This document shows, one piece after another, positions 46,996 through 56,069 of a stretch of DNA of 64,000 nt. The notes under the pieces are model-generated. The model made no database searches. It saw nothing but the letters and a program-made list of their open reading frames with translations, and was not told the DNA's origin. The stretch's first letter is position 1, and every line of letters starts with the position of its first letter. Location of the stretch: NCBI GenBank assembly GCA_001661245.1, contig KV454012.1:62001-126000 (forward strand), given 5' to 3'. The position numbers and the translations under genes are program-made. Source of the DNA: Pachysolen tannophilus NRRL Y-2460 (taxonomy: Eukaryota; Ascomycota; Pichiomycetes; Alaninales; Pachysolenaceae).

Positions 46996-48135
46996 ATGGG
47001 TATTAAACATGACGATATATTCGAGCAGCAACAGAATGATAACGAGTTGGAGTTAACAAAAATGAATGAGATATCTCCATATTTCAAAGTGGTAGAAACT
47101 GAATCCAGAGGTAGGGGATGTTTTGCTACGAAAAGGATTTCAAAAGATACTTTAGTTTTGAAATGTTTAAGACCTTTAAGTTCTACAGTGGTGAAACCGT
47201 TTAAAAAAGAAGTTTGCCAATGGTGTTTCCATTATGATCGTGGTAATAATATGAAATTTAAGCTTTCAAACTCAACAAAAGGAAATTTTTCTATCTTTTT
47301 TTGTTCACAAGTATGTTTAGATGAGTTTAAAAAAGACGATTATCAATCAATTTATTTAAATAATTTAATTGTGATTGAAAAATTTTTTGCAAATTTAAAA
47401 CAAGATAATAATCAAGAAACTGAAATAAAATTAACTAGTAAAGAAGATATTGATAATGCATGGAAGGATGTGGAAATATGGGAATCCAATTTACCTTTAA
47501 AGGAATCTAAAAGATTAAATCATTTACCCGAATTTGATTCTGATGATAATAATGATGTATATGTTGAATTAAAATATTTATCAGGTATATTATTTCAACT
47601 TTATAAAAGTCAAATTTTGGAAACTGATATTACATTCATGAATTTAGAATTGGAAAATTTCCAATTATTACAATCTAACGAATATTCAAAATGTTTAAAA
47701 TATCCTTATTTACTACAAAAATTTATAAAAATTTATAAATTTGTTAAAATCTTGTTTCCTCTGGAATTTCAATTTCTTGTAAATACTAAGTTTATTAGAT
47801 CAGCAATTGGGAAAGAATTAGGTAACGCTTTTGGAATATGGTCAAAAGAAGAAGGTTCAAACGAGTTTCAAGAATATTTTGGTTATTCCGTTTATCCTTC
47901 AGCAAGTTTTTTCAATCATTCTTGTTCACCAAATTTGAAAAGAGAACGTATTGGGAATACATTGATATTTAAAACTATAACAGATATTGAGAAAAACCAA
48001 GAACTCTGTATAAATTATGGTTATAATTTAAATGGAGACTTATTAAAAAGACAGTCATCTTTAAAAGAATGGTTTTTCGATTGCAATTGCAACAGGTGTG
48101 AAAGGGAAAAATTTGGAAATGGGATTATAGAATAG
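46996..48135 (+). CDS. SET6: SET-domain protein Set6-like (SMYD-type)
   Basis: A 379-residue putative lysine methyltransferase. The frame opens with a TTG at 46930; the first ATG is at 46996 (MGIKHDDIFEQQ). The SET domain is split as in SMYD proteins. The N-terminal part is PYFKVVETESRGRGCFATKR (about 30-50). A MYND-like cysteine region, EVCQWCFHYDRG ... FFCSQVCLDEFKK (about 72-115), follows. The C-terminal SET core is FFNHSCSPNLKRERIGN (about 304-320) plus ELCINYGY (about 338). The post-SET cysteines are in DCNCNRCEREKFG at the end. Length agrees with S. cerevisiae Set6 (373). Substrate unknown. Confidence 0.85.
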   Translation: MGIKHDDIFEQQQNDNELELTKMNEISPYFKVVETESRGRGCFATKRISKDTLVLKCLRPLSSTVVKPFKKEVCQWCFHYDRGNNMKFKLSNSTKGNFSIFFCSQVCLDEFKKDDYQSIYLNNLIVIEKFFANLKQDNNQETEIKLTSKEDIDNAWKDVEIWESNLPLKESKRLNHLPEFDSDDNNDVYVELKYLSGILFQLYKSQILETDITFMNLELENFQLLQSNEYSKCLKYPYLLQKFIKIYKFVKILFPLEFQFLVNTKFIRSAIGKELGNAFGIWSKEEGSNEFQEYFGYSVYPSASFFNHSCSPNLKRERIGNTLIFKTITDIEKNQELCINYGYNLNGDLLKRQSSLKEWFFDCNCNRCEREKFGNGIIE

Positions 48136-48286
48136 TTGGTCATATAGATTTAATTTATATTATTTTTGGATCTAAATTAGCATTGTTTCATGGAAAATAG
48201 GAATTTTATTTATTTTTGTTATTTTTTTTTTTTTTTTTTTTTTTTGCAAAAAAAAAAAAGGCTAAACACTTTATAAATTATAAATT

Positions 48287-49411
48287 CTAATCAATAGTTG
48301 CTAATCCTTCATCAATAACTTCAAATTCTCTATAAGTACCTTTGACATAATTGATAAGTTCTTTTAATTGTTCAATAGTCTCCAATTGATCAAAATCCTC
48401 GCCATTATCCAGCTTTTTTCTAACGGTTTGCTTCAAGTTTCTTACTCTTGCTTCTAATACACCCATTCTGTATTCAATCCAATCTGGATAAAATTCGTTA
48501 TATCTGGTTCTATGCAACACGCTTGGTTTAATTGTTGTAATGACAGTGACATCGTTTAACAATGGATCGGCAGGTAACAATGCTTGTGCAATAGCAATTC
48601 TCTCAGTAACACAAAATGGTAAAAGTGCAAGATGTCTGATTGCCCCCGCTTGAACAAGTGATACTGAGCCTTGAGGAGTTTGTTTTGTAAGAACAATTTC
48701 ACCTGAACCTTTTGTTAGAGCTGTTTCTCCTCCAATCATTTCATCTGTAGGCGAAAGCATAATAACAGCAGTATATGGGTTTGAATCGAAATGCCAGTTA
48801 ACAACAGAATCAATAGCCGATGAATCACCTTTTAAGAAAAGTTGAGTTTTCAGTTCAATCTCAGTAATGCTTTCTCTTTCAATAGCTGCTTGCTCTTTTG
48901 ATTTTATACCAAAATTTATATGTCCATTTTCAAAATCACAAAAATTTCTAACTTGAAGACCAATAACTTTACTGAAAACTTCTAAAGTTCTTGGATGAGA
49001 TAAAGCATCTTTTAAAAATGGGGAAGTACCATATTTAGTGAAACCACCCAACTGTACATCTAAAGCAGAAGTAGATAAATTTGCTAATCTAGCATATTTC
49101 TTAAAAGTAGATTCAGTCATAATTTCACGGCGAATAATATCAATTGCTTCCTGTGTGAAAAGCGGCAAAGGATCACAAGCAGCAAAATCATTAACTGCTC
49201 TTTTTGGGTTTGTAATACCCAAATCCTGTAAAGTATATGTTTTCAACGTTTCAATATCTTCTGCTTTGCAACTTAAATGAACATCTGGGTCAAATTTAGT
49301 TCCAAGTCCCGCATCTTTCACTTTCTCATACAATGGCTTAATGAATATCTCATAAGTAGAATCTGGAACTGATTTATGAATATTCCCCTTAATTACTTCA
49401 ATGGAAGGCAT
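48287..49411 (-). CDS. Fe(II)/2-oxoglutarate-dependent dioxygenase-like protein
   Basis: A 374-residue protein resembling a group of fungal 2-oxoglutarate/Fe(II) dioxygenases of undefined substrate. The iron-binding HxD lies in NWHFDSNPYTAVIMLSP (about H203, D205), and the distal His is probably in AIRHLALLPF (about residue 260), followed by conserved RIAIAQALLP. The N-terminal 100 residues carry ITNPKRAVNDFAACDPLPLF and are helical-looking. There is no signal peptide, so it is probably cytosolic. The ATG at 49411 is the first. Three GATA sites lie about 125-140 bases upstream, so nitrogen control is possible. Confidence 0.7.
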   Translation of the reverse strand: MPSIEVIKGNIHKSVPDSTYEIFIKPLYEKVKDAGLGTKFDPDVHLSCKAEDIETLKTYTLQDLGITNPKRAVNDFAACDPLPLFTQEAIDIIRREIMTESTFKKYARLANLSTSALDVQLGGFTKYGTSPFLKDALSHPRTLEVFSKVIGLQVRNFCDFENGHINFGIKSKEQAAIERESITEIELKTQLFLKGDSSAIDSVVNWHFDSNPYTAVIMLSPTDEMIGGETALTKGSGEIVLTKQTPQGSVSLVQAGAIRHLALLPFCVTERIAIAQALLPADPLLNDVTVITTIKPSVLHRTRYNEFYPDWIEYRMGVLEARVRNLKQTVRKKLDNGEDFDQLETIEQLKELINYVKGTYREFEVIDEGLATID

Positions 49412-49533
49412 GATGATACTATTCTACACCAACTCCACAGAATTCTGAATTCAATATTTCACCTCTACGAAAAAAATAATAAACAGGGAAGATCCATCTT
49501 AATTTATAATGCAAGTCTTATTTATGTCCGATA

Positions 49534-49551
49534 GATAAGATAAGAATTATC
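49534..49551. promoter_or_regulatory. GATA-factor site cluster (GATAAGATAAG...TTATC)
   Basis: Two overlapping GATAAG words (49534-49539 and 49539-49544) and an inverted TTATC (49547-49551) sit in an 18-base stretch. This is the kind of compact array bound by Gln3/Gat1-type GATA factors. It lies 123 bases upstream of the dioxygenase ATG (49411) and 360 bases upstream of PTC7 (49912). Confidence 0.5.
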
Positions 49552-49911
49552 ACTTCTTCGCTTTATACCTCTTTAGGAAGCAGTTGAAATATGAGCCATA
49601 ATGATTGATGTTTTTTTATATAGGTAATTTTATGCGAATTCTAAAGTTTTCTTTTAAATTTGTTTCTATTCATAAAAGGGCAGCTAACAGACCGTTTAAG
49701 TTTAGATCAGCCGACTAAGACAACGTTCAAGGGTTTTGAAGTACTTGTTTAAAGAAACTATATTTTATATAGTCTGCAAAGCAAAGATTGTGCGTTAGAA
49801 ACTTTCAACTTCCAATTTTTTTTTTTTTTCAATCAAACGATATACATCGTTATTGGCATAGGGGTAATTCATTTCGTTTGTGGTTTTGAGTTGGGATAAA
49901 CCATTTGTCTA

Positions 49912-51054
49912 ATGAATATAATTAATAAATCAAATTTGCAATTACCTAAATTTTTTCATAGAACTAGAACCATTAGTACCAACTCATCTTATAGAATTTC
50001 GTCATTGCTTCAAAACTATAATACTTCTGCACAATTTTTAGTAACAGATAATGATATTGGTAATGGTGAGGTTTCTACTCTGATTGATGCTACTAAGAGG
50101 TCAAGTACAAGCTCTAGACCATTAAGTTTTGAAAATTATTTTAAATTTGAATACGCAAATTCCAATTATGTTCATCATGGTAAGCCGGGAAGGCATTTAC
50201 CGATGGTTTCATCACTTTCAGATTTATCAGATTCTACTCAAATTGCAGCTTTAATGCCTGCAAGGCGGCCTATTGGATCTCCTACTGACACAATATCCAT
50301 CAGAAGTGGTGATGACGCCTTGTTATGTTCACGATATTTTCTTGGAGTAGCAGATGGTATTTCAAGTTGGGGTGAAAATAAAGATGCAGGACTTTGGGCT
50401 AGATCAATGTTAGAACTGATGAGTCGAAATTTAACTTTTTATGAAAGAAAAATATTATCACAAAATAGGAGCATTAACGATGAAGAGATTGAAATGTTAT
50501 TGGATGATTCATACATGAGAACTGTTCAATTAATGAGAGATGAAGGTTTAGAAGGTTCATCCACAATATTATTATGCATTATTCTAGATCATAATTTGAA
50601 AATTGTAAATATAGGTGATAGTAAATTTTACATGTTTAGAGATGGAAAGATAATCAAGACTAATAAAGAACAAATGAAATCTATTCTTTGCCCCGAACAA
50701 TTGGGTACTAATGACAAAATTGATGAATTACCTTCATCAAAAGCTATATTTGATTCTGAAGAACTTAAAGAAAATGATATTTTAGTTATTTGCTCCGATG
50801 GTTTAAGCGATAATTTATGGCAAGATGAAATAGAGCTTTACGTGAATAAAATCATTTTCCAAGAGGGTAAAACCCTTCAAGAATTAGCAAATTTTTTACT
50901 TAAAAAGCTGAAAAATGTAGCATTTGATAACTACGCTGTATGTCCTTATGTTGAAAAAATTAACTCATTACCTTTTGAAATTAGAAAAAGTTATATCACT
51001 GGTGGGAAAGTTGATGATATAAGTGTTTGTGTTGCAAAAGTTTTAAAGAACTAA
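49912..51054 (+). CDS. PTC7: Mitochondrial type 2C protein phosphatase Ptc7
   Basis: A 380-residue PP2C-family phosphatase; in yeast it dephosphorylates Coq7 and activates ubiquinone synthesis in mitochondria. The N-terminus MNIINKSNLQLPKFFHRTRT is basic and suits a presequence. PP2C motifs: FLGVADGISSWGENKDAGLW (about 145-164), SSTILLCII (about 220), VNIGDSKFYMFRDGKI (about 235), ILVICSDGLSDNLW (about 290-303) and the terminal DDISVCVAKV. Length is near yeast Ptc7 (343). S. cerevisiae PTC7 has an alternatively spliced intron; here the frame is continuous without one. The ATG at 49912 is the first in frame. Confidence 0.92.
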   Translation: MNIINKSNLQLPKFFHRTRTISTNSSYRISSLLQNYNTSAQFLVTDNDIGNGEVSTLIDATKRSSTSSRPLSFENYFKFEYANSNYVHHGKPGRHLPMVSSLSDLSDSTQIAALMPARRPIGSPTDTISIRSGDDALLCSRYFLGVADGISSWGENKDAGLWARSMLELMSRNLTFYERKILSQNRSINDEEIEMLLDDSYMRTVQLMRDEGLEGSSTILLCIILDHNLKIVNIGDSKFYMFRDGKIIKTNKEQMKSILCPEQLGTNDKIDELPSSKAIFDSEELKENDILVICSDGLSDNLWQDEIELYVNKIIFQEGKTLQELANFLLKKLKNVAFDNYAVCPYVEKINSLPFEIRKSYITGGKVDDISVCVAKVLKN

Positions 51055-52005
51055 ACTAAAAGTTTGTTCAAAAATTAATTAATATCGGTAAACAATTGAA
51101 ATAATCTTTTGTCTACACACTATATATATATATTGGCATTTTTTGAATTTGAATCTACCACCAGGTGTGACCTTCTATGTCACACGCTGTTTGTCACTTA
51201 AAAAGAACCACTTTTAAGGGTTTTAATGTTTGTAGAAATTGTCTTGACCAAATGGTACTTACAACTATTCGTATTCGATTACCACTTCTTTCAGTGATCA
51301 ACCAAAAAAGTGTCGACACATATCAAAAAGTTCAAGTAAACCTATACCATAGACTTTTCCTTCCACCTAACTTATGAAAACTAAACTATTCATCTACAAC
51401 TAGGAAAGCAAAAAAATCATAAAGAGAACAAGAAGAAGATAGTAATTTCAAATCCTGTTTCCAAGATTGGCATATTTCAATTAAAACGTAAAAAGTTTCT
51501 CACTGGAAAAGTGCAAAACACACACAAAGATAGGCACTATCTCTTATCTGATCCAATGCTATTATGAGCTTCCCCATCACGCTTGGATCGCTATTAAAAT
51601 CCAACCTTTTCTGTATTTATATATATCTACTTTTATTGCTAGACATAGCGCTTCACTACAATTGCCTAAACTTAAAAATAAAAGTACAAACTTATACATA
51701 CACCAAACCACCAAATAAACCTATATAAAGGGAACTCTAGCACCAATCACTTATCTCCTCTTATCCTGACCTAACTAAATACTCTTTAACTTGAATTCTG
51801 TTTTAATTCTGTTGATCTTCAACTTGTTTCAATTGAAACCTCCAAAATTCCGCACGGGAAACACGATTTTACCAAACGCGTACCAAACCAATTAATTTAT
51901 CATATAAATATAAATATATATAAATATATTGATATTGATAATTTACCAGTTTTCCGAGAATAACTAATTGATTGGGAGTAATTTGAAGGTGGGAAAGGAT
52001 ATAGA
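51055..52005. promoter_or_regulatory. MSH6 upstream region with MCB element at 51876
   Basis: 951 bases with no convincing gene; the 66-codon frame at 51177 lacks coding character. An ACGCGT word (MluI cell-cycle box) at 51876-51881, 125 bases before the MSH6 ATG, is the Mbp1/Swi6 site typical of G1/S-expressed repair genes, MSH6 included. A CTTATC (GATA) and CCAAT word occur near 51546-51556. Confidence 0.6.
51165..51185. promoter_or_regulatory. Inverted repeat GTGTGAC-N7-GTCACAC
   Basis: Perfect 7-base arms at 51165-51171 and 51179-51185 with a 7-base spacer, followed by another TGTCA at 51192-51196. It lies 110 bases after the PTC7 stop and 820 bases before MSH6. It resembles the GTGTCAC words clustered at 46525-46735, so it could be a binding site for the same factor, or a hairpin in the PTC7 3' UTR. 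Confidence 0.4.
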
Positions 52006-55000
52006 ATGGCGGTTTCTTCTACTCCTTCGAAGAGATATGTAAAAGAATCTCCTGCTTCGAGTAATTCAAAATTAAAGCAAAGTTCATTGCTATCGTTTTT
52101 CAAGAAAAAAAGTAGTCCAGCTGGAGTACCACAGTCGTCATCACCAATTAATTCGTCGCCAACAAGAGTTAATAATGATATTGGTGAGGTTTTGAAAAAA
52201 GATGCTGGGTACGACGAGAGTGGGTTTTCGGATGGTAAGGAGAATCAGGATCCGTTATCAGTTATAGCAAGTGATACCACAATGGTGGACGTGACTCCAG
52301 AAAAGAGTCAAGAGTCGAGAAAACAAAAATTACCAGAGAAAGAAGAAGCTGGTAAGTGGGAAGATAACCAGCAAGAAGATGACCAGGAGGATGAGGAAGA
52401 TGAAGATGAAATTGTCATTTCATCAAGTCGTCGTGGTAATGCTAGAAGGAAGATTAATTATTCCGAATTATCAGATGACGATGATGAAAATGTTCCTTCC
52501 AGTTCCAAAAAGAAAAGAAAAGCCATTGAATATGAAGATAGTGACGATGAATTCATAGTAGCAGATGACGAAGTAAGTGAAGACGATGTCGTTCCTGCAG
52601 ATGATGTAGCAAATGATCTAGCAGACGATGACGACGTTGTTGTTCCAGATGCTCATGATGATGACTTTAGCGATGAAGATGATTATGGAGAAATGGAGAA
52701 AATTAAAAAAATTAATGACGCGAAACCTAAAGCTAGAAATTCTAGTTTCAACTTATCTAGCAAATTCAATGCCGATTCAAATTATATATCATCTTCACCT
52801 TCTACTCTGAATAATAATAAACCAAAAACACTGCATCTGCCTAGTAAAACTCTAAGTGCAAGACAAAATTTTACAAAAGAAAATGAAGAAAGATATAAGT
52901 GGCTTATTCAAATTAAAGATGCAGAAGGAAGATTAGAATCAGATCCTGAATATGACCCAAGAACTTTATATATTCCGTCTTCAGCTTGGGCTAAATTTAC
53001 TCCTTTTGAAAAACAATATTGGGAGATAAAATCCAAAATGTGGGATTGTATTGTTTTTTTCAAGAAAGGTAAATTCTTTGAGCTTTATGAGAAAGATGCA
53101 GATTTGGCACATAATCTTTTTGAATTAAAAATTGCTGGAGGTGGTAGAGCCAATATGAAACTTGCCGGTATTCCAGAAATGTCTTTTGATTACTGGGCTT
53201 CTTGCTTCATCAATAAAGGTTATAAAGTGGCTAAAGTAGATCAGAAAGAAAGCATGTTGGCTAAAGAGATTAGAGAAACCAAAAATAATAAAAAGGAAGC
53301 ATCAGTTATAACTAGAGAATTATCATTTGTGTTAACGGGTGGTACCTTAACGGACGAGAACATGTTAACTGATGATATGGCTACCTATTGTCTTGCACTA
53401 AAAGAATGTGATAATAATGATGGATCAAAATCATTTGGTGTCTGTTTTGTAGACACAGCAACTGGTAGTATCAAATTGACCGAGTTTCAGGATGATCCAG
53501 AATGTAATCATCTAGAAACTTTATTAGCCCAAGTCAGACCAAAAGAAATTATAGTAGAGAAAGGTCACATTTCATCTTTAGCACTAAGGACGCTTAAATT
53601 TAACTCGACACCAGGTTGTATCTGGAATTTTTTGAAAAGCGGTGAAGAATTCTTAGATGCAGATTCTACCTTTGAAAATCTTACTAGAGGTAAATATTTT
53701 GAAGCAAAAGATTTGGATGACTTGTCAAATTATCCGAGTATCTTGGTTGATTACTCTGAAAATCATCATGTTGGATTTAGCGCATTTGGTTCATTGTTAT
53801 GGTATTTGAAATCATTGAAATTAGATCACGATATCATCTCCACAGGAAATATCACAAAGTATGATTCAATCATGAACTCAAACAGTTTGGTATTGGATGG
53901 TGTTACACTTCAAAACTTGGAAATTTTTTGTAACTCATTTGATGGTTCAGACAAGGGAACCCTTATCAAGATATTAAATAGATGTATTACTCCGTTTGGA
54001 AAAAGGATGTTCAAGACCTGGGTCATTCATCCCTTGTTCCAAAAACAAAAAATTGAGGAAAGATTGGACTCTGTTGAGTTGTTGTTGAATGATGGTGATT
54101 TGCGCCATCTATTTGAATCAAAGTTAAGTAAAATTCCTGACTTGGAACGTATGTTAGCACGTATACATTCCGGTGGCTTGAAAATTAAAGATTTTGTTAA
54201 AGTCATTGAAGGTTATGAAACAATCGACACTCTTATCAATTATTTGAGAACCCAGTATGGAGACAACTTTGAGAAAGTAGGAGGATCCATAGGTAAAATT
54301 TTGAAGAAATTTCCTAAGAATTTATCTGAATGCATCTCTAAATGGTCTGACGCCTTTGATAGGAATGAAGCCATTAATAATGGACTATTGATACCAGAGC
54401 CAGGTGTGGAACTAAGTTTCGATGAAAGTAATTCTCATATTGAAGAATTAGAAAAAAGTTTGAACAAATTGTTGTCGCAATATAGAAGAGAATACAAATG
54501 CCAAGAGATGTGTTTTAAAGATAGTGGAAAAGAAATATTTTTAATAGAAACTCCTTCCAAAATTGCAAACAAGATACCCTCGAGTTGGGATCAAATGGGA
54601 TCCACTTCTAAAGTTAAAAGATATTGGTCTCCAGAGGTCAAAAAATTAGCCAGAAAATTAATGGAACTGAGAGAATTGCATAAAATTTTAATGGATACTT
54701 TACAGCAGAAATTATATTCAAGATTTTACGAAGACTATAAAACTTGGGCTGCCGCATTCGAACACATTGCTAATATAGACTGTGTCATTTCTCTTGCAAG
54801 GGCATCGGAATCGATTGGATCTCCCGCTTGTAGACCACAGTTTGTTGAAAACGATGGAAAGGGAATGATTAACTTCGAGGAATTAAGACATCCTTGTTTT
54901 ATTGAGGGAGGAGCCTCTGGTACAACAGATTTTATCCCAAATGATGTTAAGCTAGGAGGAGATTTTGATTCAGCTAATTTGGCTTTACTCACGGGTGCTA

Positions 55001-55255
55001 ATGCAGCTGGAAAATCGACTTTATTAAGAATGACTTGTGTAGCAGTGTTAATGGCCCAAATTGGATGTTATGTTCCTTGCAGATCTGCACAGTTGACTCC
55101 TATCGATAAGATCATGACCAGGTTAGGTGCGAATGATAATATTATGCAAGGAAAGTCTACCTTTTATGTTGAATTATCGGAGACAAAGAAAATATTATCT
55201 CAATCTACCCCTAAATCTTTAATCGTCTTAGATGAATTGGGACGTGGAGGTTCTT
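52006..55255 (+). pseudogene. MSH6: MSH6 mismatch-repair ATPase, N-terminal 1083 codons, cut by an inversion
   Basis: Codes for most of Msh6, the Msh2 partner that recognises base mismatches and small loops. A PIP box QSSLLSFF (residues 25-32) binds PCNA. A long acidic linker follows to about 300. The MutS domain I mismatch-binding motif is VFFKKGKFFELYEKDADLAH (about 347-366, Phe-x-Glu present). The ATPase has Walker A TGANAAGKSTLLRM (about 995-1008) and Walker B SLIVLDELGRGGS (about 1070-1082). At GRGGS the normal sequence stops; the frame continues with unrelated residues to 55350. The missing C-terminus, including the rest of the ATPase, is on the opposite strand at 55378-55864. An MCB site lies upstream. 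Confidence 0.93.
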
Positions 55256-55864
55256 TAGTTTTTAAGATTTTACAGATTTACGAATATATGATGGTATTTT
55301 TTATGGTGCAACAAACTCTATTTTATTCTAGATTCATTGGACATCTATGAATCAAAAAAAAAAAATATTCAAATACATTAATTTAAACCTTCAATCATCT
55401 TAAAAATACTTTTTAAAGCATAACCCTTATCGTAACAGGCAATGTCTTCGCCAATCTTATGTTTCTCACTCAACAACCATGCAAAGTCACTTTGCAATCC
55501 TAATGGAATTAATTCAGATTTCCCTTCTCCTATAATCAATTTCCTGTTCTTTAATTTTGAAGTGTGTTCGAATTCTTTTGCAGCAGTTTCTGCATTATCA
55601 ACAATGATATCTTCAATACCACACATCGACGCTACATGCATACCAAATGACCCCGAAGATGCTCCGTCTTCTAATTTGTATAGAAATGTAATATTTCTCG
55701 ATTTTGGTTCAACTAAGATTGCCATTCTCAACGGCTTGACTTGTGGATGGGTCTTGAAAGAGTTACCCAACGTTCCATAATGCGTAGCAAAAAACCAATA
55801 GACTGAATATGTGTTGCAACATGATGTAAAACCGCTTCTGCTATAGCAAACCCATCTGATGAAG
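55253..55864. other. 0.61-kb inverted segment with CTT/AAG at its ends
   Basis: The left end has CTT at 55253-55255 and the right end AAG at 55862-55864. The segment carries the MSH6 C-terminus and about 120 bases of 3' UTR in reverse. Turning it round joins GGT TCT to TCA TCA GAT GGG, restoring the invariant GGSSSDGFA of MutS ATPases. Total MSH6 length would be 3734 bases, one short of 1245 codons, in agreement with one missing T at 55789-55794. Confidence 0.9.
55378..55864 (-). pseudogene. MSH6: C-terminal part of MSH6, inverted, with one base missing in a T run
   Basis: Reading the minus strand from 55861, SSDGFAIAEAVLHHVATH then IQSIG is in one frame. After a run of six T (plus-strand A at 55789-55794) the protein continues one frame over as FFATHYGTLGNSFKTHPQ, with TFLYKLEDGASSGSFGMHVA and SMCGIEDIIV, to the stop at 55378. 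Seven T would keep one frame. These are the DGFA, ATHY and SGSFGMHVA motifs of the MutS ATPase and the helix-turn-helix dimer region. The open frame that extends up to 55956 is only the shifted reading. The base loss may be a sequencing error in a homopolymer or a true mutation. Confidence 0.92.
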
Positions 55865-56069
55865 TACAATTCGACATAAAAATAGGAAAATGGAAAAAAT
55901 AAAAGAAAAAAAAGACAAGTTAAAAATCTAAATATCTCCCAATCCTTTTCATTCATTTTTATTTTTATTTTCTTTCTCTTTTTTTTTTTCTTCTGAAAAC
56001 TATCTTATTTTAATAATATCCCAAATCAGTAACAATTCGTTATATAAAACGTGAAAAATGTGATATCAA

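Noticed and set aside
51177-51377. A 66-codon frame with four cysteines between PTC7 and MSH6
   Set aside because: No family resemblance and no repeated codon pattern; it overlaps a hairpin and lies in a promoter/3' UTR region.
31082-55864. The two inversions as a programmed, switchable (phase-variable) system
   Set aside because: The ends share only 3-4 bases, with no long inverted repeats or recombinase gene nearby, so a recurrent switch is unlikely.
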